From the NCBI GenBank assembly GCA_963921425.1, contig OY992838.1, positions 15,872,001 through 15,936,000 on the forward strand: a DNA stretch of 64,000 bases, written 5' to 3'. Shown here piece after piece: positions 35,060 to 46,500 of the stretch. The stretch is from Dryas octopetala. Taxonomy: Eukaryota; Streptophyta; Magnoliopsida; Rosales; Rosaceae. The notes under the pieces were generated by a model that had not been told where the DNA came from, did no database searches, and was given only the letters and a program-made list of their open reading frames with translations. The position numbers and the translations under genes were made by a program. Within the stretch, counting starts at the first letter, position 1. Each line of letters begins with the position of its first letter.

Positions 35060-36059
35060 TCATGTATCACAGGGCTCACCTACCTCATCAAATAGGAATA
35101 TATGACTGACGAGTTGCTTATACGTAATGGCTCTAAAGTTTTGCCAACCAGTGCAAGATGTGAGGGAAAGCATCTTGTGATACCCTTCTAGTGTCTGCAT
35201 TAGCAGATATGGAGGGAATGCATTCGAAGGCCCAAACCTAATATTTAAGACAACAAATGCGTCAAACATATATGGTTTCACTTACTAGTGTGGAATCCAC
35301 ACTGTCACCAAACTGAAATGATTAATTACCTGGAATGCAAAAGGAAAGCAATTGAGTTCGTATTCAACCAATCTCTTCTCATTTTCAAACTTAGCACATC
35401 GACTCTGCAAATCGACGCCCAAAGAAAATTGCATAAATCATCTACATTCTCCTCCAACTTACGGAACCTTAGGTCAATGTGATTACTTCTCTTCTTTCCC
35501 AACAACACAAAGTTGACAAAATATAGGATGCCCAAACTATATGTATTCTCATTGTTCTGGCATGACTGGAACATTAGTTCTTAGTTCCCCGGGTAACATG
35601 TTTTCTCTTCCTAAAATATGTTTTCTTCAGCCTACAACGGCTATACATTTTGTCAACGCCTCCACAAGCATTAAACTTAATTATGGGTATATTACCAAAA
35701 CAGCTGGTTTTAAGAGCAAATTCATTCTTGCTGAATAGCCCCACCTGGCTCTCTGACAACATAATCACCATTCCCTCTTGGTGATCATCTTTGTTGTGAC
35801 CCTCTCGTAGCAACAATAAATGTAAAAGCATTCTCTATGATCATTCTCTATCCCATGCATCAAGGAAATGACCAAAACAACTTCTTCCAAACCATTCCAA
35901 TTGATCATGGCTAAACGTTCTCTTTATGTTCTTTATGCACTCGTTCAACAGTGACCGACATGACACCCTTGCCTGGTGTGGGGGGCATTTGTGCTTCAAC
36001 TCATACCGTATGCCAGCATCCATATCATGTATTAGATTCGTAATATATATAAGCAACAA
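35060..36059 (-). pseudogene. DUF1985-domain gene remnant (Ulp1-like family, transposon-associated)
   Basis: Four consecutive minus-strand segments follow the order of DUF1985. They are 35841-36059 (FSHDQLEWFGRSCFGHFLDA), 35574-35831 (LLHLLLLREG, MLSESQVGLFSKNEFALKT), 35326-35574 (NTYSLGILYFVNFVLLGKKR, NHIDLRFRKLEENVDDLCNF) and 35060-35281 (MFDAFVVLNIRFG, LMQTLEGYHKML). Genes with this domain, often fused to a Ulp1/C48 cysteine protease, are multiplied in plants inside MULE and CACTA elements. Whether the segments are exons or frameshifted pieces is unclear. No flanking transposon ends were recognised. Confidence 0.6.
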
Positions 36060-37028
36060 TCCATTAAGTTGACAATGAAAGTCGTTCTCTATTTAAAAAC
36101 ATAACTAATCAATTCTTAAAAATATATATACCAATTGTTCCTTTATAAATGGATATTTAATAATTCTTCGAAAGTATATCTTCAGTTCCAAGCAAAACCA
36201 ATCAATTCTTCATAATCTAGTCTCTAGTTATTTCCAACGGATATTCGAAATATATATTGCTTACGTTACACGCACATGGGAACTCTAGAACTCTCGATAT
36301 ATTCCTAAGTAGAGAGCTACGGAAGAGGGAAGAGCCTATTCGGTCTTGATTGCAAAACAATTCAATCTCTTTATCATCTTATGTTCCTGAATTATGGTCG
36401 GGTATGTATTTCCGTCAACCTTAGCATGATCCTTGAAGTCCAACAATTATGTATAGATTCCATCCGATCAAAAAAAGCACATTTCCATGATCTAGTACTA
36501 TATATGGCCAAAGATTCATGAATCTAGACATATGTTGCCTCTTAGAACATCTCTCCTATTTACCATGAGTGATAGATCCTGTGTTGAACACACACATGTC
36601 CTCATACATCAGTGACTATGCCTAATCTATAACTTTGACTAAACTCTAGGAGCCTATCCTTATAAAAAAGTTAAATTAGCACAATGACCGAGCGCACATG
36701 ACAACTGTGGCGTCCAAGTCTAGGGACTAGTTCTGTTATCAAGACCAAACGAATTCCTGTTGATGGGTGAGTAATACTCCATGACAAGTATTTGTTCTGT
36801 CAGTCACATTCAGTGAACCATTTATTGGCACCCATGATCTTCTCTTAGTATCTCTACCCCGATAATCCTAAATGTTAGGCAAAGATATATCATGCTAGTC
36901 TTACCAGATTGATATTGTTCAGTTATCAATCCAGTAACCAAGAACAATTTAGACTTCAAGTACTAAGGGATATAAGTCTCAATGTCCTAACTTCTTTAGG
37001 ACATTATTCCCTTAACTTAAAATCATGC
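36060..37028. other. Unclassified repeat-like DNA
   Basis: No coding sequence or RNA gene recognised. The sequence has the look of an old retroelement LTR or leader region, but no ends could be defined. Confidence 0.35.
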
Positions 37029-37033
37029 ATGAA

Positions 37034-38706
37034 TGTTGCCAACTTTTGTACAACTTGTTTTACTTGGAATTTGAAAAAAAATACCAAGTTGTAGCTCGTT
37101 AGTATACGAATCGTTTGGTGTAGCGATAACGTATAAGTACGAGGTCAATCCTACAAGGAATGAGATTGATGAGGCACACACTTATTTGACTAGCATTTAT
37201 TGAATGCGATAAAAAAATGAAGTTTGAGAAGTGAACTAACTTAAGTGCATGGAAAGTAAATGAAGTGACATACTAGAGATTAGAATCCACCTTTAGAGGT
37301 GTCATGCTCTACAATTCAAGTACTTAGTATCAAATTTTTCCTACCAGCTAGGTTTGGCTAGTGACTAGTGGCAACTGCTATTAACAGATTTTGTTCCTTG
37401 TTCATACTTAGATCTCAAAACAATATCACAAAGTAGTTTACTAAACATGAGTCTCCATCAACTACGATCGATGGTCGATTTCCTAGAGCTAAACACATGC
37501 CTAGAGTCATTAAGATTTATGAACGACAAAACATGCAAATCAAAGAGCTAGGCAAGACCAATTATCCCCTACTTTCTACAAAACTAATCTCCTGAATCCA
37601 TTGATTCATTTGTTACTTATGATTTAGGTATTCTCTAAACCATATCCCACCTCAATCTAACATTAGCTAGATGCAAAAAACCTAGAGTAATCAATTATAA
37701 GAAATTCAACAATCTAACATATCATTGTTTCAAAGATTAAGAATTTGATACTAGATAAACATTGTTATGCATGCATGATCTTCACTTGACCTCTAAGTCT
37801 CATGTCACGATGTTATGGTTTAACTTCGATTAAAGTTTCATCATCCCTCTAACATGTCAAATAAACTAATTCATATTAAAAAGATGGATTTGATCCATTA
37901 CTAACAAGAAAAGGAAAAGCATAATTGAAATCAATGCAATTAACAAAAGTACTTGAATTAATTAAATGAAAGAGTTGGAGTACAAGAAGAACCAAGAACA
38001 AATCAAGAAGATCGGCGGTGGCTTCAAGGAGGTAGCAGCGGCATTGATAGTGGTCGGCGGTGGCTAGATGGCATGCTTCACCTTCTCCTTATCTCCCTCC
38101 TACTTTCTCAACTCTCTCTAAGAAAATTATGAATTCCTAAATCACTAGATGCTTGAATGAGAGGTAAGGGGGTCTATTTATAGGAGCAAGGGAGGTGGCC
38201 GGATAGTTGTACTCTTTTTCCGATGTGGGATTGTGGGATTAGGAGAGGCGACAAGGAGGCTTCCTTGCCATGCTATCCACTCTACTTGGGCGTCAAGGGA
38301 GGTGACATGGAGGTGAACCGGGCCTTAAAGCCTTGTGTGTGTGCGGATGGGTGTAGGCCATCGGTCTTGTGGAGGTGCACACATAGCTTGGGCCGTCGTC
38401 CATGGTGGGCTTGAGGTGGCGCCTCCTTGTGGTGGGCTGCAAGCCTTGTGGTCTTGTAAGGCCTTGCTCATACGTGCTTGTTGCCCTCTAGTGGCCAATT
38501 AGGCATCTCTTGGTCCATTCTTTCTTCTTGTGTATTCGGAAGTCCAATTGTATCTTCAATATTGCACAATTCAGCCCATTCTCTTCATTATGCCCTGAAA
38601 AACCTATGAATACAAAAACAAAGAAATACCTACATAAAAGATTGATTTCTAGCACGCTAAATGACAGAATAATTGCATAAACAAATGATATAAAATGTGT
38701 CCAACA
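37034..38706 (-). mobile_element. Solo LTR (about 1.67 kb), fossil
   Basis: TG...CA ends (TGTTGCC at 37034, GTCCAACA to 38706) sit inside a perfect 5-bp target duplication ATGAA (37029-37033 and 38707-38711). A TATA box in minus orientation (CTATAAATAG, complement of 38174-38183) supports the orientation. No internal domain follows on either side, so it is a solo LTR. Family not determined, possibly Ty3/gypsy or a LARD; no coding capacity. Confidence 0.8.
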
Positions 38707-38711
38707 ATGAA

Positions 38712-39940
38712 CCTCTTTTATACATACACACATATATTAGGATATAGTATATATATATATATGAAGAATGAAACATAAAAGATAAGTTTGCCCACGCTGT
38801 TAGAAATATACACAAAACGTTTATTAAAATGATTTGCATTATGGCATATTCCAACATACATTGTGTTACAACACATTGTAAACACAACGTCAACTGGAGG
38901 GGAGGCTAAAGTTTATTGCATCTGCACAATATTCTCATCCCCTATCCTCAACCCCAAAATTCTCAGCCTTAATTTTTATTCCTGGATGATGTATATCAAC
39001 TAACACTAAGACTGTATATGAACCCAATTAATTTTGAGATGAGGGGAGGTTAGGGTTCATCGCATCTGCACAAAATTGTCATCCTCAGCCCCAAAAATCC
39101 ATGGCCTTAATTTTTAATCGAGCATGATTATATGAACAAACCAAAGGACTATGTATGAACGTAATTCATTTTAAGATGAGTTCTTATCTTTGTTAGCAAA
39201 TGAATAAAACTTCAACAATCGTCATTTAAAACACCCAGCTGCGGGAACGGATGCTTGTCTGCGAATTCTAGGGTTTCAATTTCGGATTCGACATGGTACA
39301 AGTACTGATCTCAAGGATTTGCGGTGTGTGGGGGAGGGGGGTTTAGACAAATGGAGACTTGTGGCCTCCTTGACAATGTGATGATGGCCGAAATTTCAAT
39401 GCCGGTGGGAAGTTGAGTGGCAGTGGGGTGCTGAATGACGAATGAGTTACTTTTGGAGAAGATCAATTTTTTGGTCGCCACATCCGACAAAGTGTGTACA
39501 TATGATATATATATATATATATATTAGGGGTAATTTTGTCTAAAAATTGCCAAAAAAGTTTTAAAAGATTAAGTTTAGAGTTGAGAGTCAAAAAAGTAAT
39601 TTTGATATTAAAATAGTTTATTTCACAAATAATTAATCATTTTAGAGAGATTTGCAGTATTTACTGTAGTTACTTACTTACTTCACACCCTTCTTTGCTT
39701 TTTCCTTGCGGCAAGTCCACAGATCAACAACATGATGTTTTCGAATAACACCCTGACAAAGTACAAAGTTAAAACAAAGAGAATAACTTATCTGTCTATG
39801 TGATAGGAGCAGACTTGTGTAATAGCAGAGAGAGAAGGAGAGGAGAGAGAGAGAGAGACAGGGAGAGAGGAGAGAGATAGAGAGAGAGGGATACCAGCTG
39901 TGGTATCCCGGGTACATGTAAGTCTCTCTCTTAAACAAAA
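38712..39940. other. Intergenic, with a local tandem duplication
   Basis: No gene recognised. Units of about 140-150 bp at 38894-39043 and 39044-39180 repeat GGGGAGG, GCATCTGCACAA, CCCCAAAA, CCTTAATTTTTA and ATTTTGAGATGA-like phrases in order. TA runs lie at 38749-38762 and 39507-39524, and a GA-rich tract at 39829-39888. Confidence 0.5.
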
Positions 39941-40444
39941 GGTTTTTTTACTCAAATACCACCTAAACTATAGGGGGTGTGCTTAAATACCACCCAAACT
40001 TTTTTTTTTGTTAATTTACCACCTGAACTTTCACATGCCAATCTACCACCTATCATCACTTCAGTTAAATTTTTTGTTTATTTTAAGGGTATTTCTATCA
40101 ATTCATATAATAAAAGCATTTGAAATATTGAAAAAAAAAATTCTAAGGAAACCCACTAGAAAGAAAAAGACTTTAAGGGTATTTTTTTTTTCTATTTTTT
40201 AGTTTTTAAGTTTTTTTATAATTATATTTTAAAAATAGTTTTTAAAATAATAATATTTTTTATTGTATTCATGGATAAAATGGGAAGTTTGGAAATTTTA
40301 TTGATTATTTAACAGAAAAATGAATGTCAGGTGGAAAATTGACACATATTGCTAACTTTAGGTGGTAAATTGACAAGAAAAAAAGTTTGGGCGGTATGAA
40401 AGTACACCCCCTCGTAATCATGGTGGTATTTTAGTAAAAAAGCC
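39941..40444. mobile_element. MULE-type MITE, copy B (504 bp), upstream of the patatin-like gene
   Basis: Same family as 1693-2189 but inverted relative to it. Termini are GGTTTTTTTACTC and TAAAAAAGCC; the long inverted repeats carry TACCACCTAAACT-type phrases. Flanking 9-mers TAAACAAAA and AAAACAAAA match at 8 of 9. Its right end lies 104 bp before the patatin-like ATG, so it borders or forms part of the promoter or 5' UTR. Confidence 0.88.
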
Positions 40445-40509
40445 AAAACAAAAAGCAATTTTTTTGGCTAAAATAATTAAAAAATTTGTTAGTTTGTTAC
40501 CACTGACCA

Positions 40510-40547
40510 GACGAAACGAAACGAAACGAAACGAAATGAAACGTTAA
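40510..40547 (+). promoter_or_regulatory. ACGAA pentanucleotide repeat and a three-codon upstream ORF
   Basis: About six GAAAC-type units precede the patatin-like gene. An ATG-AAA-CGT-TAA upstream ORF (40536-40547) ends one base before the main ATG at 40549. Confidence 0.45.
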
Positions 40548-40548
40548 G

Positions 40549-43500
40549 ATGATGATTTTCTACAGGAAAACAAGCGGAGCCACTTCTTCTTCACCAGTCA
40601 TGGCTCCATTCTCGTCTCTCCTCCATCCCCAACACCATCCCTTTTCTTCCCCAAACCCTAACCCTAACCCTAACCCTAACGTCATCCATAGGTACACCCT
40701 CCTTCCTCTGCGGACTCAAAAGCTAACGACCTCTCTCCCGCGCTCCTCCCCCTACCCCAACCCCGACACCAACCAAACCTCTTCGTCTTCTGCACCGCCT
40801 CCATCTCCATCTCCTTCTCCTCCTACTTCTAAGAAGTCCTTCGCCGTTGCCACGGGCGAGCTCTTCTTGGGCCTGGCGTCTAGGATCATCAACCGGTCCT
40901 ATGGAGGCCCAGACGGCAAGGCGGCCTCCTCGGTCCCCATGTTCGACAGTTATGGGAAGTACTTCGAGGAGCGAATTGGGAAGGTGATGGAGGATGAGCT
41001 TCAGCCAGAGGTCGTTTGGGAGCAGCGTGTCAAGGATGTGGAGGCTGAGAGACAACGGCGCGTCGTTACGAGCCCCGGCTTCAGCTTTTCTGCTGCAGGA
41101 CTTCTTTTCCCTTATCATCTAGGCGCTGCTCGCTTCCTTATTGAGAATGGTTATATCAAGGTCCTGCCTTTCTCAATTTGCCTATGTTTCTCGATGTATA
41201 TGTGTATGTTTATTACTGAATGCATGTAGTTTTCAACTTGTCTAAATTGATACCTTCAACTCAATTTTGGGTTATTGGTTTCTATGCTCAAGTCGTGTGC
41301 TTTCTTGCTCAAAACTCTAGTTGGTATCTTATCTGATTTTAAAATTTAATGTTTCTATGTCGCGAGAGAAATTCTTTTCTATTTTCTATGTTGGAAAACG
41401 TCCCCCTTGTTTGTGCTTGCTAAATTGAAAGGTGCTTGGGATTATTTAGTAATATTATTGGACTGAGGTTTATTGGGTTTTGGAGCGATTGCTTTGGTTG
41501 CATATGAACAGGCACTAATTGTGTCAATGACTCGTAAAAGTTCTGCTTTTTTTAATGCTTGTTTTTTCTTTTGAAAATATTCTGTTTGCCTTGTGCTTGC
41601 CCCTGATGGAAGTGAACAAACATTATCTTTGGTGTCTGTGACTGTATTCAGAAGTAGAATGTATGTTCTTGTGCAGGAAACCACACCATTAGCTGGTTCC
41701 TCAGCAGGTGCCATTGTCTGTGCTGTGATTGCCTCTGGAGCCAGCATGGAAGAGGCCTTACAAGCTACCAAAATACTGGCTAAAGATTGCCGGAACAGAG
41801 GGACTGCATTTCGGCTTGGGGTATTTCTCTCCTCCCATAGTACAACTCAGTAGTTCTGATGTTTCTCAATCAACTAAACTTTAATTTCTTTGTTTTTTAG
41901 GGTAGTGATGACCTTAAAATACAGCTCTCTGTAATTGCAGCTATATGTCATGATTTCGTCCCTGATAATCTTGATGGTGAAGTTCATTAGTTTTATTTGG
42001 TTGAATACATATTAAGATTAGAAATTCAGTTCACATTTGCTATTGCGATCTTGGAATGAAAAAAATTAAGTAGAAAGCCATCAAAGTACAGTTTTGATAA
42101 GAAACAAAACAATTTAAGGAATGAAATAGGACAACTTTACAAATGAAGTAGAGTCCTCTGAGGGTTTTCTCAAACATTACAATTGCAGTGAACCAACAAT
42201 ACCACATTGAACAGAACACCTAGTCACCTATCAAGTACAGCTAGACAGCCCAGATCCTAACAAATGACAAAAAAAAAACCTAAAAAATAGGTGTGACCCA
42301 GCCCACATTGAGCAGGAAGAAAGGATAGGAACTGAACAATGGGCGAGATCTGACCCTGTCCAGTAGGAAGTCCACTACTTCCCCACATTTACTCTGAAAA
42401 ATCCTGCTATTCCTTTCCATCCAAACCACCCACAAAATTGCCAGCACGCTATAGTTCCACAAGACTCAAACCTTTTTTCCCTCAACCAAATGCACATAAT
42501 TTCTCAATGAATAAAGAACATGCAGGAGGAATCACCCATTTTAATCTTGCCACCTGAGTAACCTTGTATCACAACCTCAATGCAATAACAATGAAGAAAA
42601 GATGATTAATTCTTCTGTTGACGACCTTTTCTGCACATGGTGCACCATTAAGGTGATAAGCTAGCATTAGGCCTTTTCCATTAAGCTAGCATTAGGTCTT
42701 TTCCTTTGGATAACATCAGCGGTATTTAATCTCCCAAGTAATATCCAAGCTAGAAATTAATACACTTAGAAATGCTGACAGGCACAATTCATTACACATA
42801 ATACACGTGTACATTGGATTTATTACATAAAAAAGTACAAATACTCTGAATCATACAGTGCTTAGTACTTGGATGAGCTTATTTATTATACTATGAACTT
42901 GGTTCTTGCATCAAAACTCAAAAGGACTAATAAGAGGAAGAAACATGATGAAAATCCAGTTTGTCCTTAATTTTAGACAAAACTAAACTACAGGTATCTG
43001 ATTGTAAAAAGAAATTAAAACTTTAGGGACCTAATTGAAAAAATCCAAACTTTAGGGATCAAATGGATCATTTTTTCTGAAGAAAAAATGTCCCACTCAG
43101 GGAAATGTCTTATACAAACAATAACTTCTCCAAATTATGGCTACCACTTCTGACAACTAAAGAGTCTGTATGGAAAAAGTTCTATGTAAATTGGAACTGT
43201 TGAATTGACAGGCAATTTGTCGATTCACATTATATTTCCTTTTGTGAGTGAGGAGGTTGTGTGATTTATCATTCATGGACGTTGATAAGATCCTTCCATT
43301 TAGCAGCACCTTAGGGGATGGCATAGCCTTAAATAAAGTTAAGGGCAAGGTTCAAACGAGGAAAGGCTTAAAGTGGATACCTAGGCACCCAGAGACTAGG
43401 AAGGGCGTAGTAAGTGACGAAATGCTTCGGGGAGTTGAAAATAAGCGTAGATCCAGAGATTCCCGAATAGGTCAACCTTCGAACTGCTGCTTAATCCATG

Positions 43501-46500
43501 GGCAGGCAAGCCTTGAAGAAGCTCTCTCTTTATCATCTCATGCCAGATGTAACAAAGGATGAATCCTTTCTCCTTATCGCGAACCACGGGAGTGCCTAGC
43601 GCCCAGAGGAGTCGATTACACACCGGAGGTTGGTAAGAACTAAGGGTTAATGCCCCCCTAACCTAAGTGGGCCTACGCCCCCTCGATCTCTTTATGAGCT
43701 ATTGCTGGTCTTTGCACACCGCAAAGCATGCGAGTTTAGGGACTACTTGAAAGAAAAGCCATCAAGGGGCTCCAACCTACGCCAAAATGTCCCAAGACTT
43801 AGGGGCGGAATAGTCCCCTGCCCTTGGCTTGGTCTCGACTCCCCCTGGCTAAGTACTTTCAATCTAGCAAGGGAGCAGTCACTCTCGTTAGGGAGCTCTA
43901 AAAGGGTTTTCTCTTAGAGTTCTTACAGTTAGCAACATTCTTTCTCTAGCTAGATGAGTCACAGAAGGGGGGGACCCCCTAGTCCCAGGTGAGCTTGTTC
44001 TCACATCCTTAGTGCTTTCACTAAGGCAATCATTAAATATATAAAATATATAATTTAATTTAATTATTTAATTTATTATTTTTACATAACATATTTTTAC
44101 AATACAAATACACAAAAGTTTGACCCCTCCCTCTAATTTTTTTATTTTCTTTATTTGCATTTTTGGGATTTATATTGAATTTTAATGTGTCTCACAACCT
44201 GAAGGAATTCGGAGGGAGGGGTCATTTCATTTTTGGATCTAGAAAGAATAGGTTATGAGAGAATTAAGGATACCCACCAGAAAGACTAATCCAATCCATA
44301 ATGATGTACCGGAAACTACAACATTTTTGTCACCCGACCAACCCTTAGGAGAAGCAAATACAACAGGTAGGTACACTAATCAATAAGATTAATGAAGTAG
44401 CAATTAATGCAAAAACAGCCAATTGGAAAGCAATAGTCATGTTTCTAATCCTCCAATCTACCAATAGTGTGTGTTCAATTGACATGCAAGTTGTCGATTC
44501 ACATTTAATTCCTTCTTGTGAGTGAGGAGGTTTGTGTGTGTGTTCAATTGACATGCAAGTTGTCGATTCACATTGTAATTCCTTCGTTTGAGTGAGGAGA
44601 TTTGAGATTAGGATATAATTCCTTCTTCTGAGTGATTTGACTTGTAATGTAGCATATTTTGTATTTAAGGTTTCATGATATTCATCTTTGTCTTATTTTG
44701 TATTTTGGTTGGCAGTGTTGAATACCATGGGTTTCTAAACTCATTGTCACCGACAAAGTTGCTTTTCATTTGTGAAACATAGTTGGATATTAAATTATTA
44801 ATTCATCTGAGAAAGAATTAATGAGGAATATAGAATGAGTAGTGGATTAGAACATTAAGTGTTTCCAAGCAGGGAGTTACCCTATATAAAACATGTCAGT
44901 TCAACTAGTCTGATGCCATTAAATATGCTGTTGCTAAATATTGTAGTTCTTTGCTTGTTATCAGTTGAATCTGATCCTGTAATCCTCTGTAACAAGTGTT
45001 CATTTGCACGACCTAAAACCTTGACTTTGTCGAATGAGTTACACAGATATTTCCTTTACCCATCAAATGCTAGCCTTAATGATGGGGAGTAAAATTAAGA
45101 AATTTTGGCATAGAGGAAAGTTGGAATTAAACTTGCTTAATTAATGTTTATTTGTAAATGTGTTAGGGTTATTATGTAATTGTTTCCTTGTACTGGTTCA
45201 ATACTGATTAAATACAATTTAGTTAACCCAATACTGTCTTTCCCTCTTGTTCCATTTCTTTTTATTCTTCTTATTCTCTCTCTCTGTGTCTCTCATTTCC
45301 TCTTTTCTTCATCTATTTATCTTTTTTCTTTCTTTCTCTTTCTCCTCTTCCATTATTTTCCCTGTCCTCCATCACTTAATTTGTCCTATATTTACTTGTA
45401 CAGGCTGTTCTTCGAGATGTTCTTCAAAAGTTTTTGCCCGATGATGCTCATATTAGGTCTAATGGCAGGGTTCGAGGCAAGTGGTTTTCTTGCTCTCTAC
45501 ACAAAAAGAATATATTCTACTTTTTTTAATTATATATATTTTTTTTTTGTGGAGTTCGGTTAATAATTATGTCCATATGCAATAACTATCTTACATATTT
45601 ATGGATATGTAATGTGTTTAGATATGTGTATCAATGGAGATCTATCAAACGTGTGATTGTGTTGGTGGTGATGATTGGGTAGGATCAGGCCCTGTGATCT
45701 TTTGGGGAGGATCAGTCCTGTGATCTTGCAGTTGTGACAAAAGTAGTTATGCTTAATTTGAGGATAACCTTTATGGTTGAAAGTTTCTTTCTAATTGTTG
45801 GAATTTGACCAACTACCTTTGAGGTTTTCGAACTCTGGATGGCTTGTTCCTATTTACCACAATGCAAATGATTGCTCTTTCTAAATCCAAAGAGTAACAG
45901 AAAAATGATTTCAAAACTGCAATAAATCAAAATTTTTGCTTTCAAAACAATGAAAATTTAACAATATATTCAACATGAAACGTGACAGAGCTCCTTGTTA
46001 ACTACTTCCTCTCTTGCACTCCTTCCACCACCCACCCTTTGCCCCAAATCCCAACACTAAGCTTTACCACCCAACACGATAACTTGTTGCGCCAAAATTT
46101 GTGTAATGATTGACAGATGTAAGAAGTTTGGGTAAGGTATCCTGACTATAGTAAACAATGGTTAGTTTAAGAATAGTTGGAGACAGCATATGCATTTCAA
46201 TTCATATATTGCCAGACAGTGAATATATCAAGAAGTTATGTATTTCATTTTCACTTTGATAAAGTTTGTTGGTTTACCACTATTTCCAAAAGATTAAGTT
46301 GTTGGGAATTGGGCCAACATTTATTTTATATTCTAACAGACCCCCTCAAATGTGGGACCTCTCCCCACTGTAGGGCCCAACATGTGGAATGCAACTCATG
46401 TTGGGAGGTTGCAATTGTAGGAATTCGAACTTAGGATGTCCTGGTTAGGTACCACGATAAATTTTTTTGGTTTGTCACGATTCTGAAAATTTAAGTTGTT

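Noticed and set aside
40723-41118. 131-codon minus-strand open frame
   Set aside because: Antisense of exon 1 of the patatin-like gene; Arg-rich composition is the complement of its Ser/Pro-rich leader.
43257-43562. A plus-strand open frame and a possible rRNA gene at this place
   Set aside because: The sequence is the 5' end of plastid rrn23 with substitutions and an early break, so it is neither a protein gene nor a working rRNA gene.
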